64,000 nucleotides of DNA from Flavilitoribacter nigricans DSM 23189 = NBRC 102662. Its GTDB lineage: Bacteria > Bacteroidota > Bacteroidia > Chitinophagales > Saprospiraceae. The notes below the pieces were generated by a model. That model was not told the origin of the DNA. It did not search any database and was given only the letters and a program-made list of their open reading frames with translations. Below are positions 1 through 9,421 of this stretch, piece after piece. A program made the translations under genes and the position numbers. The stretch lies in NCBI RefSeq assembly GCF_002646595.1, contig NZ_PDUD01000017.1, forward strand, positions 310,001 through 374,000, given 5' to 3'. Position 1 is the first letter of the stretch; each line of letters starts with the position of its first letter.

Positions 1-1549
1 CGGACAAGCCGGCCTCATCGGTAACCGTAAGCATTACGCTAACCTCCCCGAGATCATCACAATTGAATGTGTCGCGATCGAGGCTGACCAGTACACTGCC
101 GCAGGCATCCATGGAGCCTACATCCACCGAATCGGCCGACAGGATACCTACCCCTACATCGTCGAGATCGACCGTAAGGGCGGGTTCACAGACGGCAGTC
201 GGTGATTCCGTATCTTCTACCGTCACCGTAAAGCTGCATTCGGCTACGTTGCCACTGCCGTCGGTGGTCTCGTAGGTTACCGTCGTAGTTCCCAGCGGGA
301 AGGCAGCGCCACTTTCCATTCCGGTCTTTAACAGTGTGCTAGCTACCGAGCAATTGTCCAGTGCTTGCGGAGCACCATAACTGTAGGTGGCCGCACACGT
401 CCCCGGATCGGTGGCTACGGTCACGGACTCCGGGCAGGTGATGGTGGGCAACTCATTATCTACGCCCGCCTGTACAAATAATGGAACCTGGATCTGACAG
501 GCATATGGCCCCGTTTCCGGAAAGGCACTGTCCCTGGCCGTAAAAGCATACTCACCCGTTGCCAAACCGGTGAAAACGCCGGTAGTATTGGTGACCCCAT
601 CCAGGGTATAGCCAATAGATCCTCTCACGTTCATGGCCGTTACCGAGATAGAACCGTCGGCTCCGCCGGGGCAACTGGTAGGTGTAACGATGATGTCGTC
701 AAAAGCAATGGTCATGGTGCACCCTAAGTCGATCTGAGTGCCCGTACCCGAAACGGTTACCATACTCCCCGTACAAATGGTTCCCGTCTCCGTCCAGGGA
801 TATTCACTACTGGCCGGTGGATCGGGGAAAGAGGGATATTCATTATAGAAATAGACATCCTCGCCGGGTTCTTCGGCGGTGACCTCCCAGCGGGCCAGTT
901 CGGCATCGTAGCGTACCTCTACCTGGTAGGTCTCATTGATGTAAACATTCCGGCCCGTTTCATCCACCCGTGCGGGCAGCAGGATCAGGGGCTGATCGGC
1001 ATCCAGACAGGGCGCCTGCACCAGCACACCGTCCGGTACGGTCGGATTATCGTCACAGGCATCGGGAATATTGTCGTTGTCCTGGTCCAGATCATCGTCC
1101 TCGCCGGGGCAGCGATCATTGGCATCGCAGACCCCGTCACCGTCGGAATCACCGCCCAGTTCGGCGCAGGGATCTTCGCCCAGATTATCCTGGGTACCGT
1201 CGCCGGTGACGGTCGGCAGGCCGGTGCCGTCACAGATAGCATTATCCTCCCAGGCAGCGGTCATATTATCCGGCGGGTTAGGGGCGGAGGCATAGTCGTT
1301 GTGGTAATAGACGTCAAAATTCCCCCCACGGGCCCGGATCTCCCAGCGGTCGAGTTCGGTATTGAACTGGATCTCAATACTAGCCGGTTCGTAAAAATAA
1401 ACATTGCGGCCGGAGGCATCCGGGCTTTCGGTCGGATCGAGGGTAAAGGTAAAGGTTGTTCCCAGGCAGGGAGCATTGACATCGATGGTTTGGGCGGAAA
1501 GTCCAAACGCAAAAAGGAAAAATGCGGTGTTGAGTAGGGTTTTAATCAT
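1..1549 (-). CDS. HYR-type secreted protein with thrombospondin-3-like calcium repeats, 3' end beyond the window
   Basis: An open frame of 516 codons runs from ATG at 1549 to the window edge without a stop, so the C-terminus is missing. A Sec signal peptide ends at FGLSAQ. Then come a roughly 100-residue module with the signature TGRNVY/FY ... RWEIRA ... DVYYHNDYAS, an Asp-rich calcium-binding stretch (DSDGDGVCDANDRCPG), a second copy of the module, an SprB-like segment (CPGGADGSISV) and at least one HYR domain (ITCPESVTVATDPGTCAA). HYR domains are immunoglobulin-like adhesion modules. The same order occurs in the gene at 1695-6071, so the two are tandem paralogues. By analogy it is probably exported by T9SS and surface attached, but the sorting domain would lie outside the window. 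The upstream 145 bases hold a strong hairpin that would separate it from the preceding gene. Confidence 0.85.
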   Translation of the reverse strand, partial: MIKTLLNTAFFLFAFGLSAQTIDVNAPCLGTTFTFTLDPTESPDASGRNVYFYEPASIEIQFNTELDRWEIRARGGNFDVYYHNDYASAPNPPDNMTAAWEDNAICDGTGLPTVTGDGTQDNLGEDPCAELGGDSDGDGVCDANDRCPGEDDDLDQDNDNIPDACDDNPTVPDGVLVQAPCLDADQPLILLPARVDETGRNVYINETYQVEVRYDAELARWEVTAEEPGEDVYFYNEYPSFPDPPASSEYPWTETGTICTGSMVTVSGTGTQIDLGCTMTIAFDDIIVTPTSCPGGADGSISVTAMNVRGSIGYTLDGVTNTTGVFTGLATGEYAFTARDSAFPETGPYACQIQVPLFVQAGVDNELPTITCPESVTVATDPGTCAATYSYGAPQALDNCSVASTLLKTGMESGAAFPLGTTTVTYETTDGSGNVAECSFTVTVEDTESPTAVCEPALTVDLDDVGVGILSADSVDVGSMDACGSVLVSLDRDTFNCDDLGEVSVMLTVTDEAGLS

Positions 1550-1618
1550 CTTCTCTGTTTCTGTGGTTTATATTTTTGAAATTCAGTACTAAAGGAAAGC
1601 AAAATTTACATAAAGAAA

Positions 1619-1649
1619 GACTTTCCAAGTTTCGGAAACTTGGAAAGTC
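1619..1649 (-). terminator. 15-bp perfect inverted repeat, probable terminator of the upstream HYR gene
   Basis: GACTTTCCAAGTTTC at 1619-1633 is exactly mirrored at 1635-1649, giving a stem of about 14 bp with a three-base loop. On the minus strand the stem is followed by a T-rich run (TCTTTCTTTATG). It sits 45 bases after the stop codon of the gene at 1695-6071. It could also be a copy of a dispersed palindromic repeat; the sequence alone does not separate these readings. Confidence 0.6.
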
Positions 1650-1694
1650 TAAATTATCCTTTGGCTACTTGCCTGCAAATAAGCAAATCAGATC

Positions 1695-4600
1695 TTAATT
1701 CAAAAATACGATCTTACCCTGCAGGGTATATCCACCAGCCCGGAGGAGGTACAGGTAGGTTCCTTGCGGTAGCTGCAATTGCCGGCGTTCGATCCGGGTG
1801 GTGGTGCTCACACCGGCTTCCACTTCCTGTTCGAAAATGCGGCCCAAGCGGCGGCCCTGCATATCGTACAGGTCGATGATCGCTTCGGTGGTTTCCGGTA
1901 CTGCGAATTCGATCGTCATGTTACCGGAAGCGGGGTTCGGATAGGCCCGCAGGGTAGCCTCTGCAGCCTGGAACGGATCGTTGAGCAGTTGAGCAGCCAA
2001 TTCGTAGGCATCGGCTTCGGCGATGAGGCTGCCGCCACTGTTGTACGGAACGGAGCCGTCGCAGTCGCAGGAAGCACCGATACCACTGAACCCAAGACCG
2101 CGTTCTCTACCGGCTTTGATGTCCACATCGGTTTCGTACTTCCGATAATCCCCGTCCAGGGTGTAGTAGAAAACAACGCAGCCGCCGGGTTCGCCCTTGA
2201 TCCCGCCATTGGGGGCAAAGTTCTCAAACGTAATGGCGTAGCTACAACGGTTTCTACCCGGCTTGCCGGATAAGACGGAAACGCCGCCATCAAAGCTGGT
2301 CTCCGCTCCGGTGACCCCATTCTTCGGCAGATCACAAGGCAGAGAGAAATCGATGTGGGAGAGGTCCTGACATTTGGAATCTTCCACACACAGCTCCCAG
2401 CGGAAGGTGGTCTTTTTACTAGCTGCATTGTAACTCAGGTCCAGGGTGATATTGAAGCAATCGTCCGACAGGATGGTATTTACCTTGATCTCTTGTTCAC
2501 AAAGCTTGGTATTACCACAATTATCCTCCGCTTTCCAGCTTCTGGTCAGGGTATAGTAGTCGCTGCCGCAACTGTTATCCCGCACTTCGCCCAGATAGGT
2601 AACGAGATCCCCAACGGCACAATTATCCACTGCCGTCGGGTCGCTCACTGCAGGTATTGCCATAACACAATCCACTTCCTTATCCGAAGGGCAGTTGGTA
2701 AAGGACGGTGGCGTCGTATCCTCCACAGTGATGTATTGCACCTTACTGGTGCTCTTGTTGCACTCATCCGTAGCCGTCCAGGTTCGTTCGATGGTATAGC
2801 AGTCCGCACCCAGGATATTGATCTGCCGGTCACTCAAGCTGATGTCTATAGCCGCAGCAGCCGAGCAATTATCGGTAGCCGTAGCCTGGCCGGTATTCGT
2901 GGGAGCGTCGCTCTCATCGCATTCGATGGTCGTATTGGCCGGAATAACCAGCACCGGCGGCGTGGTATCCTCGACCTTAATGGTCTGCTCGCAGCTATGT
3001 TGGTTGCCTGAACCGTCTGTGGCCCGATAGGTCCGGGTGATCGTCCGAGAGCATGATGAACCGATGAAGCTGTCGCCTTCATAATTTACAACTACTGCAC
3101 CACAATTATCCGAAGCCGAGACGACCAAGGTATTGGGGCTGGGCACATCCTCCAGACATTGTACGTCCTCGTCGGCCGGGCAAGTGATGTCCGGAATTTC
3201 CAGATCATTCACCGTTACGGTGAAGCTGCAATCGTCAATATTACCTGCTGCGTCGGTGACCCGGTAGGTTTCCGTGGTCGTACCTACCGGGAAACGGGCA
3301 CCGCTGCCTAAACCAGAGATCTTCGAGGTAGTTGCTCCAGTACAGTTATCGACACCGGTCGGCGGTGTATAGGTCACTACCGCGCCGCAATCAAACGGAT
3401 CATTCACCTGTACGATGTCGGCCGGGCAGGAGATCGCAGGATCGGTATCGTCCCGCACCGTCACCGTGGCGGTACATTTATCTTCCAGTTGGCCGTCACT
3501 CACGGTCAGTTCTACGGTGTAGACACCCGGACTGAAGGGGCCGTTATTATCCAGAGATAAATCCAGTGGATCGCCATCGGGATCGCTGGAACCATCATTG
3601 ATCTGCGAGGCGGAGATGTCGGCTTCACAGTTGGCATCAACGGCTACGGTAATAGCCTTACAGCTGGCCACCGGTGCCTGGTTGCAGGCGCTCAACGGAT
3701 CATTAACTATGATCTTCACAACGCAGGAACCGGAGAGACCATTAACGTCTTGCACAAAAAGTCGAATATTCCGCACTCCCGAAGGCGCGTTATCGCAATT
3801 AAATACCAAGCTAGGCCAATACACAAAACCGTTTAGGTCGCAATTATCGCTAGCAGAGGTGATGAATGTACTGCTTACAAAGAGGGCCCAATTGGCTGCG
3901 TCTATACCCTCCAGCAGGTCAATGCTGCCATCGTCATCCAGATTCACTTCATATTCATCGATGCAAGTCATGGTGGGAGCTTCTACATCGTTCACGGTGA
4001 CGGTAAAACTGCACAGTTCACTCTGATTAGCGGCCGCATCAAAGCCGTTATATTGCACCGTTGTGGTACCTACCGGGAAGAGATCACCGGGGTCCCAGCC
4101 GTTGCCTAACAAGCCGGTGACGACACAGTTATCACTGAAGGTGGGGAGGGCGTAATCCACCCTTGCCCCGCACAGTCCGGGATCATTATCCACTACAATA
4201 TTCCCAGGGCAAGTGAGGAGGACGGGCGCTTCGGCATCCTTTACCGTGACCGTGAAACTGCAATCATCAATATTGCCGGCAGCATCTCTTACCAGATAGG
4301 TTTCTGTGGTCTCCCCTACCGGGAAAGTAGCTCCCGTACCCAGACCACCCGTCTGAGTGGTAATGGCTCCCGGACAATTGTCGATGCCCACCGGAGGTGT
4401 ATAAGTGACTACCGCACTGCACAGCCCCGCGTCATTGGACTTGACGATGTTCGAAGGGCATACGATCAGGGGATCTTCCATATCATTTACCGTTACGGTA
4501 AACTCGCATTCCCGGGTATTAGCGACGGCATCGGTAGCCTCATACCGCACGGTGGTCATGCCGATCGGAAAAACTGAGCCCGAGGCCAGGCCGCCGATCA

Positions 4601-6071
4601 ATGATACGGAAGCAGGACCGCAGTTATCCGAGCTGGTGGGCGTACCATAAGTAACGACCGCCGAGCAGAGACCGGTATCGTTCATTTTTACAATATTACC
4701 GGGGCAGGTGATCGTAGGAGGAGTGTCATCTACCACATTAATAGTTTGGGCGACGTCCTTGGTGTTGCCGGCCGCATCGGTCACCCGGTAGGTACGGGTG
4801 ATGATCAGAGGGCTGGCCAGGTTGCCCAGGCCGCCGTTGTCCGTGTCGCCTACATGACTCACCGTAGGGATCCCACAATTGTCGGCTTCGTCCGTCACCA
4901 CGGCCGGGTTCGGGGCCGGAACGTCAGCCGCACATTGCACGTTGGCGGTTGCCGGGTTAGAAGCCGTAGGTGGTGTAGCATCCTGGATCACCAGAAGCAT
5001 ACTGCCGGTTGAGGCTTCACACACCCCGGCCGGGAAAGCCCCGTCCGATGCGACTATCGTATAGGTGCCGGCATCCAGGCCTACAAAAACACCACTACCA
5101 TTACTGCTCACCGTGGTAAGACCCTGCTTCAGGCTATAGGTAATACTTCCCCTGGCACCGCTAGCTGTTACCGATATCACCCCATCGCCGCCGCAGGGCG
5201 GCTGGGTCACCGAAGGCGTACCGATGGAAATGACACAACCCAGGGTATTCTGGGTACCGCTGCCATTGATGGTGGGGGTCGGGGCGGTGTTACAGTTGAG
5301 TACCGGCGTGCCTACCCAGCTACCGGCCGAGCCGGGCGGGTCGGGCCAGGAGGCAAAGGTATTGTACAAATAGACGTCCATCGCACCGCTACTGGCCCGT
5401 ACTTCCCAGCGCCCCAGTACGGAGTTATAACGCACCTCTAGGCCGTTGAAAAAGACCGTGTTATAAACATTACGGCCGGTACCATCGGTTCCGGAAAGGG
5501 TAAACAGTATGGGATCGGGATCAAGGCAGGACGCATCTACCAGTACGCCGTCGGGTATGGTCGGGTTATTATCGCAGCCGTCCGGGATACCGTCGGAATC
5601 CTGATCGGCAAAATCGTCAGAGCCGGGGCAGATGTCGTTGTCATCGCAGGCCCCGTCGCCGTCGGTATCGCCGCCCAGACCGTCGCAGGGATCACCGCCG
5701 ATAGTGGTTTGGGTGCCGGAGCCGGTTACGGTTGCATTACCGGTCCCGTCTGCATATCCAAAATCATCCCACGCTGAAGTACCACTATCAGGTGGATTAG
5801 GAGAAGAGGCAAAGGTATTGATGTAATAAACATCAAAATTACCTCCCCGGGCTCTTATTTCCCAACGACTTGCTCCGTTGTTGTAGCGTATTTCCAGCCC
5901 GGAATTAGAGTAATAATAAACGTTTCGGCCGGTAGCGTCCGGGCTGTTACCAGTATCTAGATTGAATACAAAAGTAGCAGCGAAATAGGTAGAGGTTACT
6001 GTGACAGATTGCCCCTCTATTGTTCCATATCCAAAACAAAATGATAAGAGTATAAATAATAACCTTTTCAT
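1695..6071 (-). CDS. Giant HYR-domain adhesin-like protein with T9SS sorting domain
   Basis: 1458 residues from ATG at 6071, chosen because MKRLLFILLSFCFGYGTIEG is a good signal peptide; the frame extends upstream to 6182 but that stretch is not signal-like. Domain order: ~100-residue TGRNVY module (about 25-125), Asp-rich thrombospondin-3-like repeat (DTDGDGACDDNDICPG, about 130-165), second TGRNVY module (175-265), SprB-like segment (CGGDGVISV, about 290-350), then eight or nine HYR-like modules with recurring CPxNIV ... TYxxPxxxDNC, and a C-terminal T9SS type A sorting domain starting YPNPASGNMTIEF. HYR domains mediate adhesion in known proteins; the ligand here is unknown. Export by T9SS and cleavage at the cell surface are inferred from the tail. 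Tandem paralogue of the partial gene at 1-1549. Confidence 0.9.
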   Translation of the reverse strand: MKRLLFILLSFCFGYGTIEGQSVTVTSTYFAATFVFNLDTGNSPDATGRNVYYYSNSGLEIRYNNGASRWEIRARGGNFDVYYINTFASSPNPPDSGTSAWDDFGYADGTGNATVTGSGTQTTIGGDPCDGLGGDTDGDGACDDNDICPGSDDFADQDSDGIPDGCDNNPTIPDGVLVDASCLDPDPILFTLSGTDGTGRNVYNTVFFNGLEVRYNSVLGRWEVRASSGAMDVYLYNTFASWPDPPGSAGSWVGTPVLNCNTAPTPTINGSGTQNTLGCVISIGTPSVTQPPCGGDGVISVTASGARGSITYSLKQGLTTVSSNGSGVFVGLDAGTYTIVASDGAFPAGVCEASTGSMLLVIQDATPPTASNPATANVQCAADVPAPNPAVVTDEADNCGIPTVSHVGDTDNGGLGNLASPLIITRTYRVTDAAGNTKDVAQTINVVDDTPPTITCPGNIVKMNDTGLCSAVVTYGTPTSSDNCGPASVSLIGGLASGSVFPIGMTTVRYEATDAVANTRECEFTVTVNDMEDPLIVCPSNIVKSNDAGLCSAVVTYTPPVGIDNCPGAITTQTGGLGTGATFPVGETTETYLVRDAAGNIDDCSFTVTVKDAEAPVLLTCPGNIVVDNDPGLCGARVDYALPTFSDNCVVTGLLGNGWDPGDLFPVGTTTVQYNGFDAAANQSELCSFTVTVNDVEAPTMTCIDEYEVNLDDDGSIDLLEGIDAANWALFVSSTFITSASDNCDLNGFVYWPSLVFNCDNAPSGVRNIRLFVQDVNGLSGSCVVKIIVNDPLSACNQAPVASCKAITVAVDANCEADISASQINDGSSDPDGDPLDLSLDNNGPFSPGVYTVELTVSDGQLEDKCTATVTVRDDTDPAISCPADIVQVNDPFDCGAVVTYTPPTGVDNCTGATTSKISGLGSGARFPVGTTTETYRVTDAAGNIDDCSFTVTVNDLEIPDITCPADEDVQCLEDVPSPNTLVVSASDNCGAVVVNYEGDSFIGSSCSRTITRTYRATDGSGNQHSCEQTIKVEDTTPPVLVIPANTTIECDESDAPTNTGQATATDNCSAAAAIDISLSDRQINILGADCYTIERTWTATDECNKSTSKVQYITVEDTTPPSFTNCPSDKEVDCVMAIPAVSDPTAVDNCAVGDLVTYLGEVRDNSCGSDYYTLTRSWKAEDNCGNTKLCEQEIKVNTILSDDCFNITLDLSYNAASKKTTFRWELCVEDSKCQDLSHIDFSLPCDLPKNGVTGAETSFDGGVSVLSGKPGRNRCSYAITFENFAPNGGIKGEPGGCVVFYYTLDGDYRKYETDVDIKAGRERGLGFSGIGASCDCDGSVPYNSGGSLIAEADAYELAAQLLNDPFQAAEATLRAYPNPASGNMTIEFAVPETTEAIIDLYDMQGRRLGRIFEQEVEAGVSTTTRIERRQLQLPQGTYLYLLRAGGYTLQGKIVFLN

Positions 6072-6422
6072 AGCAATTTTTTCATTTTTCGGAGTTTTAG
6101 AATTGTGCAATAGAAGACCAGGCCTATCCATTGCACATTGATGGATAAGCAAGCAGGGGAAGAGAGGAAAAATGAGGTACAACTGTGCGGGCCGCTTGCT
6201 ATATCAGCCCGGGGATCTTAAGTAAGCCTGTTTGCAGGAGTCCTGCTTCCGGACACACTACTTGCCGGCAGGCACACTACCGCATACCGGGTACCAGGTA
6301 CTGCATCCGAAAGCCGTCCCGAAGGACTGCTTCGAAAATCAGGTGGGTATCCGCGCCCAAGTAGTGTTTGTCGTAGTGTTTTAGAGACTAAACACGCTTA
6401 CAGGAAACTGTTGAAATAGGTA

Positions 6423-7046
6423 TTATGCTTTCCGGCAGATCAAACCGATCTCGTTCTGGATCCGGATGATCTCCCGCTGTGGGAGGTCGTCATTGGGGAG
6501 AATAAACAGATCTTTCATGTTCTTGCCGTGGGTCTCGGTGAGGCCGTTGGCATTGGTCAGTTTATTCCCGTTAACGTACAGTGTTTTCAAATTCGTCAGG
6601 CGGGTAATGGGCAGCAGGTCACTGATGGCATTACCGTGCGCGTACAGATCTTCCAGTTCCAACATATTTTCGATGCCGCGAAGGGAGGTCAGCTTGTTCT
6701 CGTAAACAAAAAGATGTTTCATTTTCGTGAATCGCTGCAGCGGTTCCAGAGAAGTGAAAGTCATATTGGAAATTGACAGATAGGTCAGATGGTAAAGGGG
6801 GATCAATCCGGACAGGTTCGTCAGAACGGTGGTCATATTCGGATGCGCGGCCAGCGGTCCGGCAAAACGCAATGCATCCGCCCGGATCAGCAGGATCATC
6901 AATTCATCATCCTTTGGCGGTTCCAGGGTTGGGCCTTTTCCGAAAACGGCTTCATTGTAGGCGAATTTCCACTGGCCTTCCAGGTCTTTCCACCACTGGC
7001 GGGCTCTGGTCAGTTCTTCCGGGGTGGTTTTAACGATGATTTGCAT
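6423..7046 (-). CDS. Leucine-rich-repeat protein
   Basis: 207 residues from ATG at 7046 (MQIIVKTTPE); an in-frame ATG at 7064 is possible but adds only six residues. The N-terminal ~75 residues are charged and have a DDEL segment. From about residue 75 on, tandem repeats of about 22 residues appear with the pattern LTNLSGLIPLYHLTYLSI, FTKMKHLFVYENKLTSLRGI and LTNLKTLYVNGNKLT, which is the bacterial LRR/internalin-like form. There is no signal peptide or membrane segment, so it is probably cytoplasmic. LRRs bind proteins or ligands; no enzymatic domain is visible. It lies upstream-to-downstream between the HYR pair and the tail-collar cluster on the same strand, with about 190 bases to the nearest collar gene. 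Confidence 0.75.
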   Translation of the reverse strand: MQIIVKTTPEELTRARQWWKDLEGQWKFAYNEAVFGKGPTLEPPKDDELMILLIRADALRFAGPLAAHPNMTTVLTNLSGLIPLYHLTYLSISNMTFTSLEPLQRFTKMKHLFVYENKLTSLRGIENMLELEDLYAHGNAISDLLPITRLTNLKTLYVNGNKLTNANGLTETHGKNMKDLFILPNDDLPQREIIRIQNEIGLICRKA

Positions 7047-7161
7047 AGTCAAGATGTAAGTCAAAAGTTTAAAGTAACTCCCGGTGTTTTGTTCCGGGTT
7101 AAAAGGCTAAAGGTGCTGCACTATCCGTCCGTTGGGGATCGGATCCTGCCGGTTTTGATCA

Positions 7162-7247
7162 GGATCGCAGGTCTCGTCAAGATAGGGCACCAGATCGTAA
7201 AAGCTGCGCTCGCGCCTGGTTTTCCGGTCTTTCCCGACCTGCGATCC
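7162..7247. repeat. 12-bp perfect inverted repeat with 62-base spacer
   Basis: GGATCGCAGGTC at 7162-7173 is mirrored at 7236-7247, eight bases before the end of the third tail-collar gene. It would fold into a long-loop hairpin downstream of the minus-strand collar genes and may act as their terminator, although no T-run follows. Confidence 0.4.
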
Positions 7248-7255
7248 GAATAGTC

Positions 7256-7786
7256 TTAATTCCGGGAAGGGAATATACCCTGCATGGCAATACTTACGTA
7301 AATGCCCAGGTAGGGGTTCCGCATATTAAAGGCCTGATTGCCGCCATTATTATTGACGGTAACGTTGCCGTTCGCCATACCTGCTCCCAGAGCACCATTG
7401 TTGTAAATGGAAGTGCCACCGGTATTGGCTGCGAAATTAGCTCCGCTACCATTGGCGTTGTTGGCCAATCCGGTACCCAAATGTACCGTTGCTACATGAC
7501 CGTGAGACGGCAGCTGGCCGGTGGTCAGTGTATGGGTTTCAGCGCCACTTTTCTGTCCCCAGCTGATGTTACTCAGGCCGGGGCCGTTACCAACGTGGAC
7601 GATGGAACGGCCGCGCAGGTCCGGTAAAGCAAAGGTGGTACGGCCATCCCCACCGAAAGTAGTTCCCAGCAGGGAAAAAAGCGCCGTATAAGAAGCGATA
7701 GGTAGCAACTGCCCGTCGCAAAAAGCCCAACCCCGGGCGGCAAAACCAAAACCGAAAGCCTGTATTTGTCCTAAGAATGGATTCAT
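7256..7786 (-). CDS. Phage tail-collar / microcystin-dependent-protein-like (copy 3 of 3)
   Basis: 176 residues with the tail-collar signature: N-terminal GQIQAFGFGFAARGWAFCDG, then LFSLLGTTFGGDGRTTFALP, PDLRGRSIVHVGNGPG and GAETHTLTTGQLPSHGH. The C-terminal part is Asn/Gly-rich and ends in FPSRN. In phages the collar domain occurs in short tail fibres that bind host surfaces. In many bacteria stand-alone proteins of this size occur without other phage genes, and their role is not established. It is 18 bases downstream of the next copy and in the same direction, so cotranscription is likely. No phage structural gene is nearby. This is the most diverged copy in the middle of the protein (SNISWGQKSGAE against SQINWGQKAGAE). 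Confidence 0.85.
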   Translation of the reverse strand: MNPFLGQIQAFGFGFAARGWAFCDGQLLPIASYTALFSLLGTTFGGDGRTTFALPDLRGRSIVHVGNGPGLSNISWGQKSGAETHTLTTGQLPSHGHVATVHLGTGLANNANGSGANFAANTGGTSIYNNGALGAGMANGNVTVNNNGGNQAFNMRNPYLGIYVSIAMQGIFPSRN

Positions 7787-7804
7787 GATTGTTGTTTTTT
7801 TTGG

Positions 7805-8335
7805 TTAATTACGCGATGGGTATACGCCCTGCAATGCAATACTGACGTAGATGCCCAAAAATGGGTTCCGCATATTGAAAGACTGGTTGCTGCCATTGTT
7901 ATTGACGGTAACGTTGCCGTTCGCCATGGCGTCGCCCAGCGCACCACTGTTGTAGATGGAGGTACCGCCGGTATTGGCCGCGAAATTAGCTCCGCTACCA
8001 TTGGCGTTATTGGCCAGGCCGGTGCCCAGATGTACGGTCGCTACATGATTATGGGAAGGCATCTGGCCAAGCGTCAGCGTGTGGGTTTCCGCGCCGGCTT
8101 TTTGTCCCCAGTTGATTTGACTCAGACCGGGACCGTGACCGACATGCACGATGGAACGACCACGCAGATCCGGTAAAGCAAAAGTTGTACGGCCGTCACC
8201 GCCGAAAGTGGTCCCTAACAGGGAAAAAAGAGCCGTATTGGAAGAGATGGCAAGCAGTTGCCCGTCGCAAAAGGCCCAGGATCGCGGTGGAAAGTTGAAT
8301 CCAAAAGCCTGGATCTGCCCTAAAAATGGAGTCAT
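7805..8335 (-). CDS. Phage tail-collar / microcystin-dependent-protein-like (copy 2 of 3)
   Basis: 176 residues, same architecture as its neighbours: GQIQAFGFNF..WAFCDGQLL, GDGRTTFALPDLRGRS, THTLTLGQMPSHNH and a C-terminal MRNPFLGIYVSIALQG segment ending YPSRN. There is no signal peptide, which fits a cytoplasmic or non-classically exported protein. The central coding block is almost identical in DNA to the copy at 8529-9059, whereas the ends differ, which suggests gene conversion or a recent partial duplication. It is separated from the copy at 7256-7786 by 18 bases. Function beyond the family name is unknown. Confidence 0.85.
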   Translation of the reverse strand: MTPFLGQIQAFGFNFPPRSWAFCDGQLLAISSNTALFSLLGTTFGGDGRTTFALPDLRGRSIVHVGHGPGLSQINWGQKAGAETHTLTLGQMPSHNHVATVHLGTGLANNANGSGANFAANTGGTSIYNSGALGDAMANGNVTVNNNGSNQSFNMRNPFLGIYVSIALQGVYPSRN

Positions 8336-8528
8336 GTCAGGTTGTGTTTTAGGTTGTGAATAGATCTTTATAAAATAGTGATCACAGTTTGCTGTGTCTT
8401 TTTTCTCTGGACGAAAAGGCCAGTTTTATCCGGATGTCCGTATTGCTTACGGTATTCGGTAACTCTGATCAAATTACCTACGGCCATCCACGGAAACCTT
8501 TCTCGAAGTCCAGGATCCGGAAATGCAT

Positions 8529-9059
8529 TTAGTTCCGGGAAGGGAAAATACCGAACAAGGCGATACCTACGTAAATACCCAAATATGGATTTCGCATATT
8601 GAAAGCCTGGTTGCTGCCATTATTATTGACGGTAACATTGCCAAGAGCCATGGCATCGCCCAGCGCGCCGCTGTTGTAGATGGAGGTACCACCGGTATTG
8701 GCTGCGAAATTAGCTCCGCTACCATTGGCATTATTGGCCAGGCCGGTGCCCAGATGTACTGTCGCTACATGATTATGGGAAGGCATCTGGCCAAGCGTCA
8801 GCGTATGGGTTTCCGCGCCGGCTTTTTGTCCCCAATTGATTTGACTCAGACCGGGACCGTTACCGACATGCACGATGGAACGACCACGCAGATCCGGTAA
8901 GCCAAAAGTTGTACGGCCGTCACCGCCGAAAGTTGTACCCAGGAGAGAAAATAATGCCTGATTGCTGTTGATGGCTAAAAGTTGACCATCGCATAAGGAC
9001 CAACCTTGAGGAGCAAAATTAAAACCAAAGGCCTGTATCTGGCCAATAAATGGTTGCAT
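8529..9059 (-). CDS. Phage tail-collar / microcystin-dependent-protein-like (copy 1 of 3)
   Basis: 176 residues, first in transcription order of the three collar genes. It carries the same landmarks (GQIQAFGFNFAPQGWSLCDG, GDGRTTFGLPDLRGRS, THTLTLGQMPSHNH, FPSRN end). The gap to the next copy is 193 bases, larger than the 18 bases between copies 2 and 3, so it may have its own transcript end. A 362-base AT-richer stretch upstream would hold the promoter of the cluster. Three equal-length paralogues in tandem suggest the products could form a heteromeric or trimeric fibre-like assembly, which is inference only. Confidence 0.85.
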   Translation of the reverse strand: MQPFIGQIQAFGFNFAPQGWSLCDGQLLAINSNQALFSLLGTTFGGDGRTTFGLPDLRGRSIVHVGNGPGLSQINWGQKAGAETHTLTLGQMPSHNHVATVHLGTGLANNANGSGANFAANTGGTSIYNSGALGDAMALGNVTVNNNGSNQAFNMRNPYLGIYVGIALFGIFPSRN

Positions 9060-9421
9060 AATTTGGGTTTTAAGATTTATTATTAAATTGGGTTTATTCT
9101 ATTATTTAGTACCACCGGAAATGGTTACCCATCTGGTCAGAAAAATATTACGGAATATCTATATGCACAATAGGTTTGTGTGCCAATCCAGGTAAACTGA
9201 AAATTGGAACAATAGAATTGCCTCCAGGGAGTTGCATGTATGTAGGGACAGGAATGTAGCAGAGAGAATAGATTGAAAATCTAATTTGGAACTGCTATTT
9301 TACAGGAATACCCAAATATACTTATTTTTTGCATTCATGCAAACTGCTATTTACAATACCGGAGAAATTATTAGGAATTGATCAAGAATAGCTTCACCTT
9401 TAAGTCTGACTTAATAAATGC
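9060..9421. other. Intergenic, divergent promoter region
   Basis: This gap separates the divergently transcribed collar cluster and the small gene at 9422. It is noticeably AT-richer than its surroundings. I see no RNA gene, strong hairpin or clear TTG/TAnnTTTG pair; the promoters for both directions must lie here by position. Confidence 0.5.

Noticed and set aside
7256-9059. Prophage or tailocin remnant
   Set aside because: Only three collar-domain genes are present, with no capsid, terminase, tail tube, baseplate, lysis or integrase genes in the flanks.
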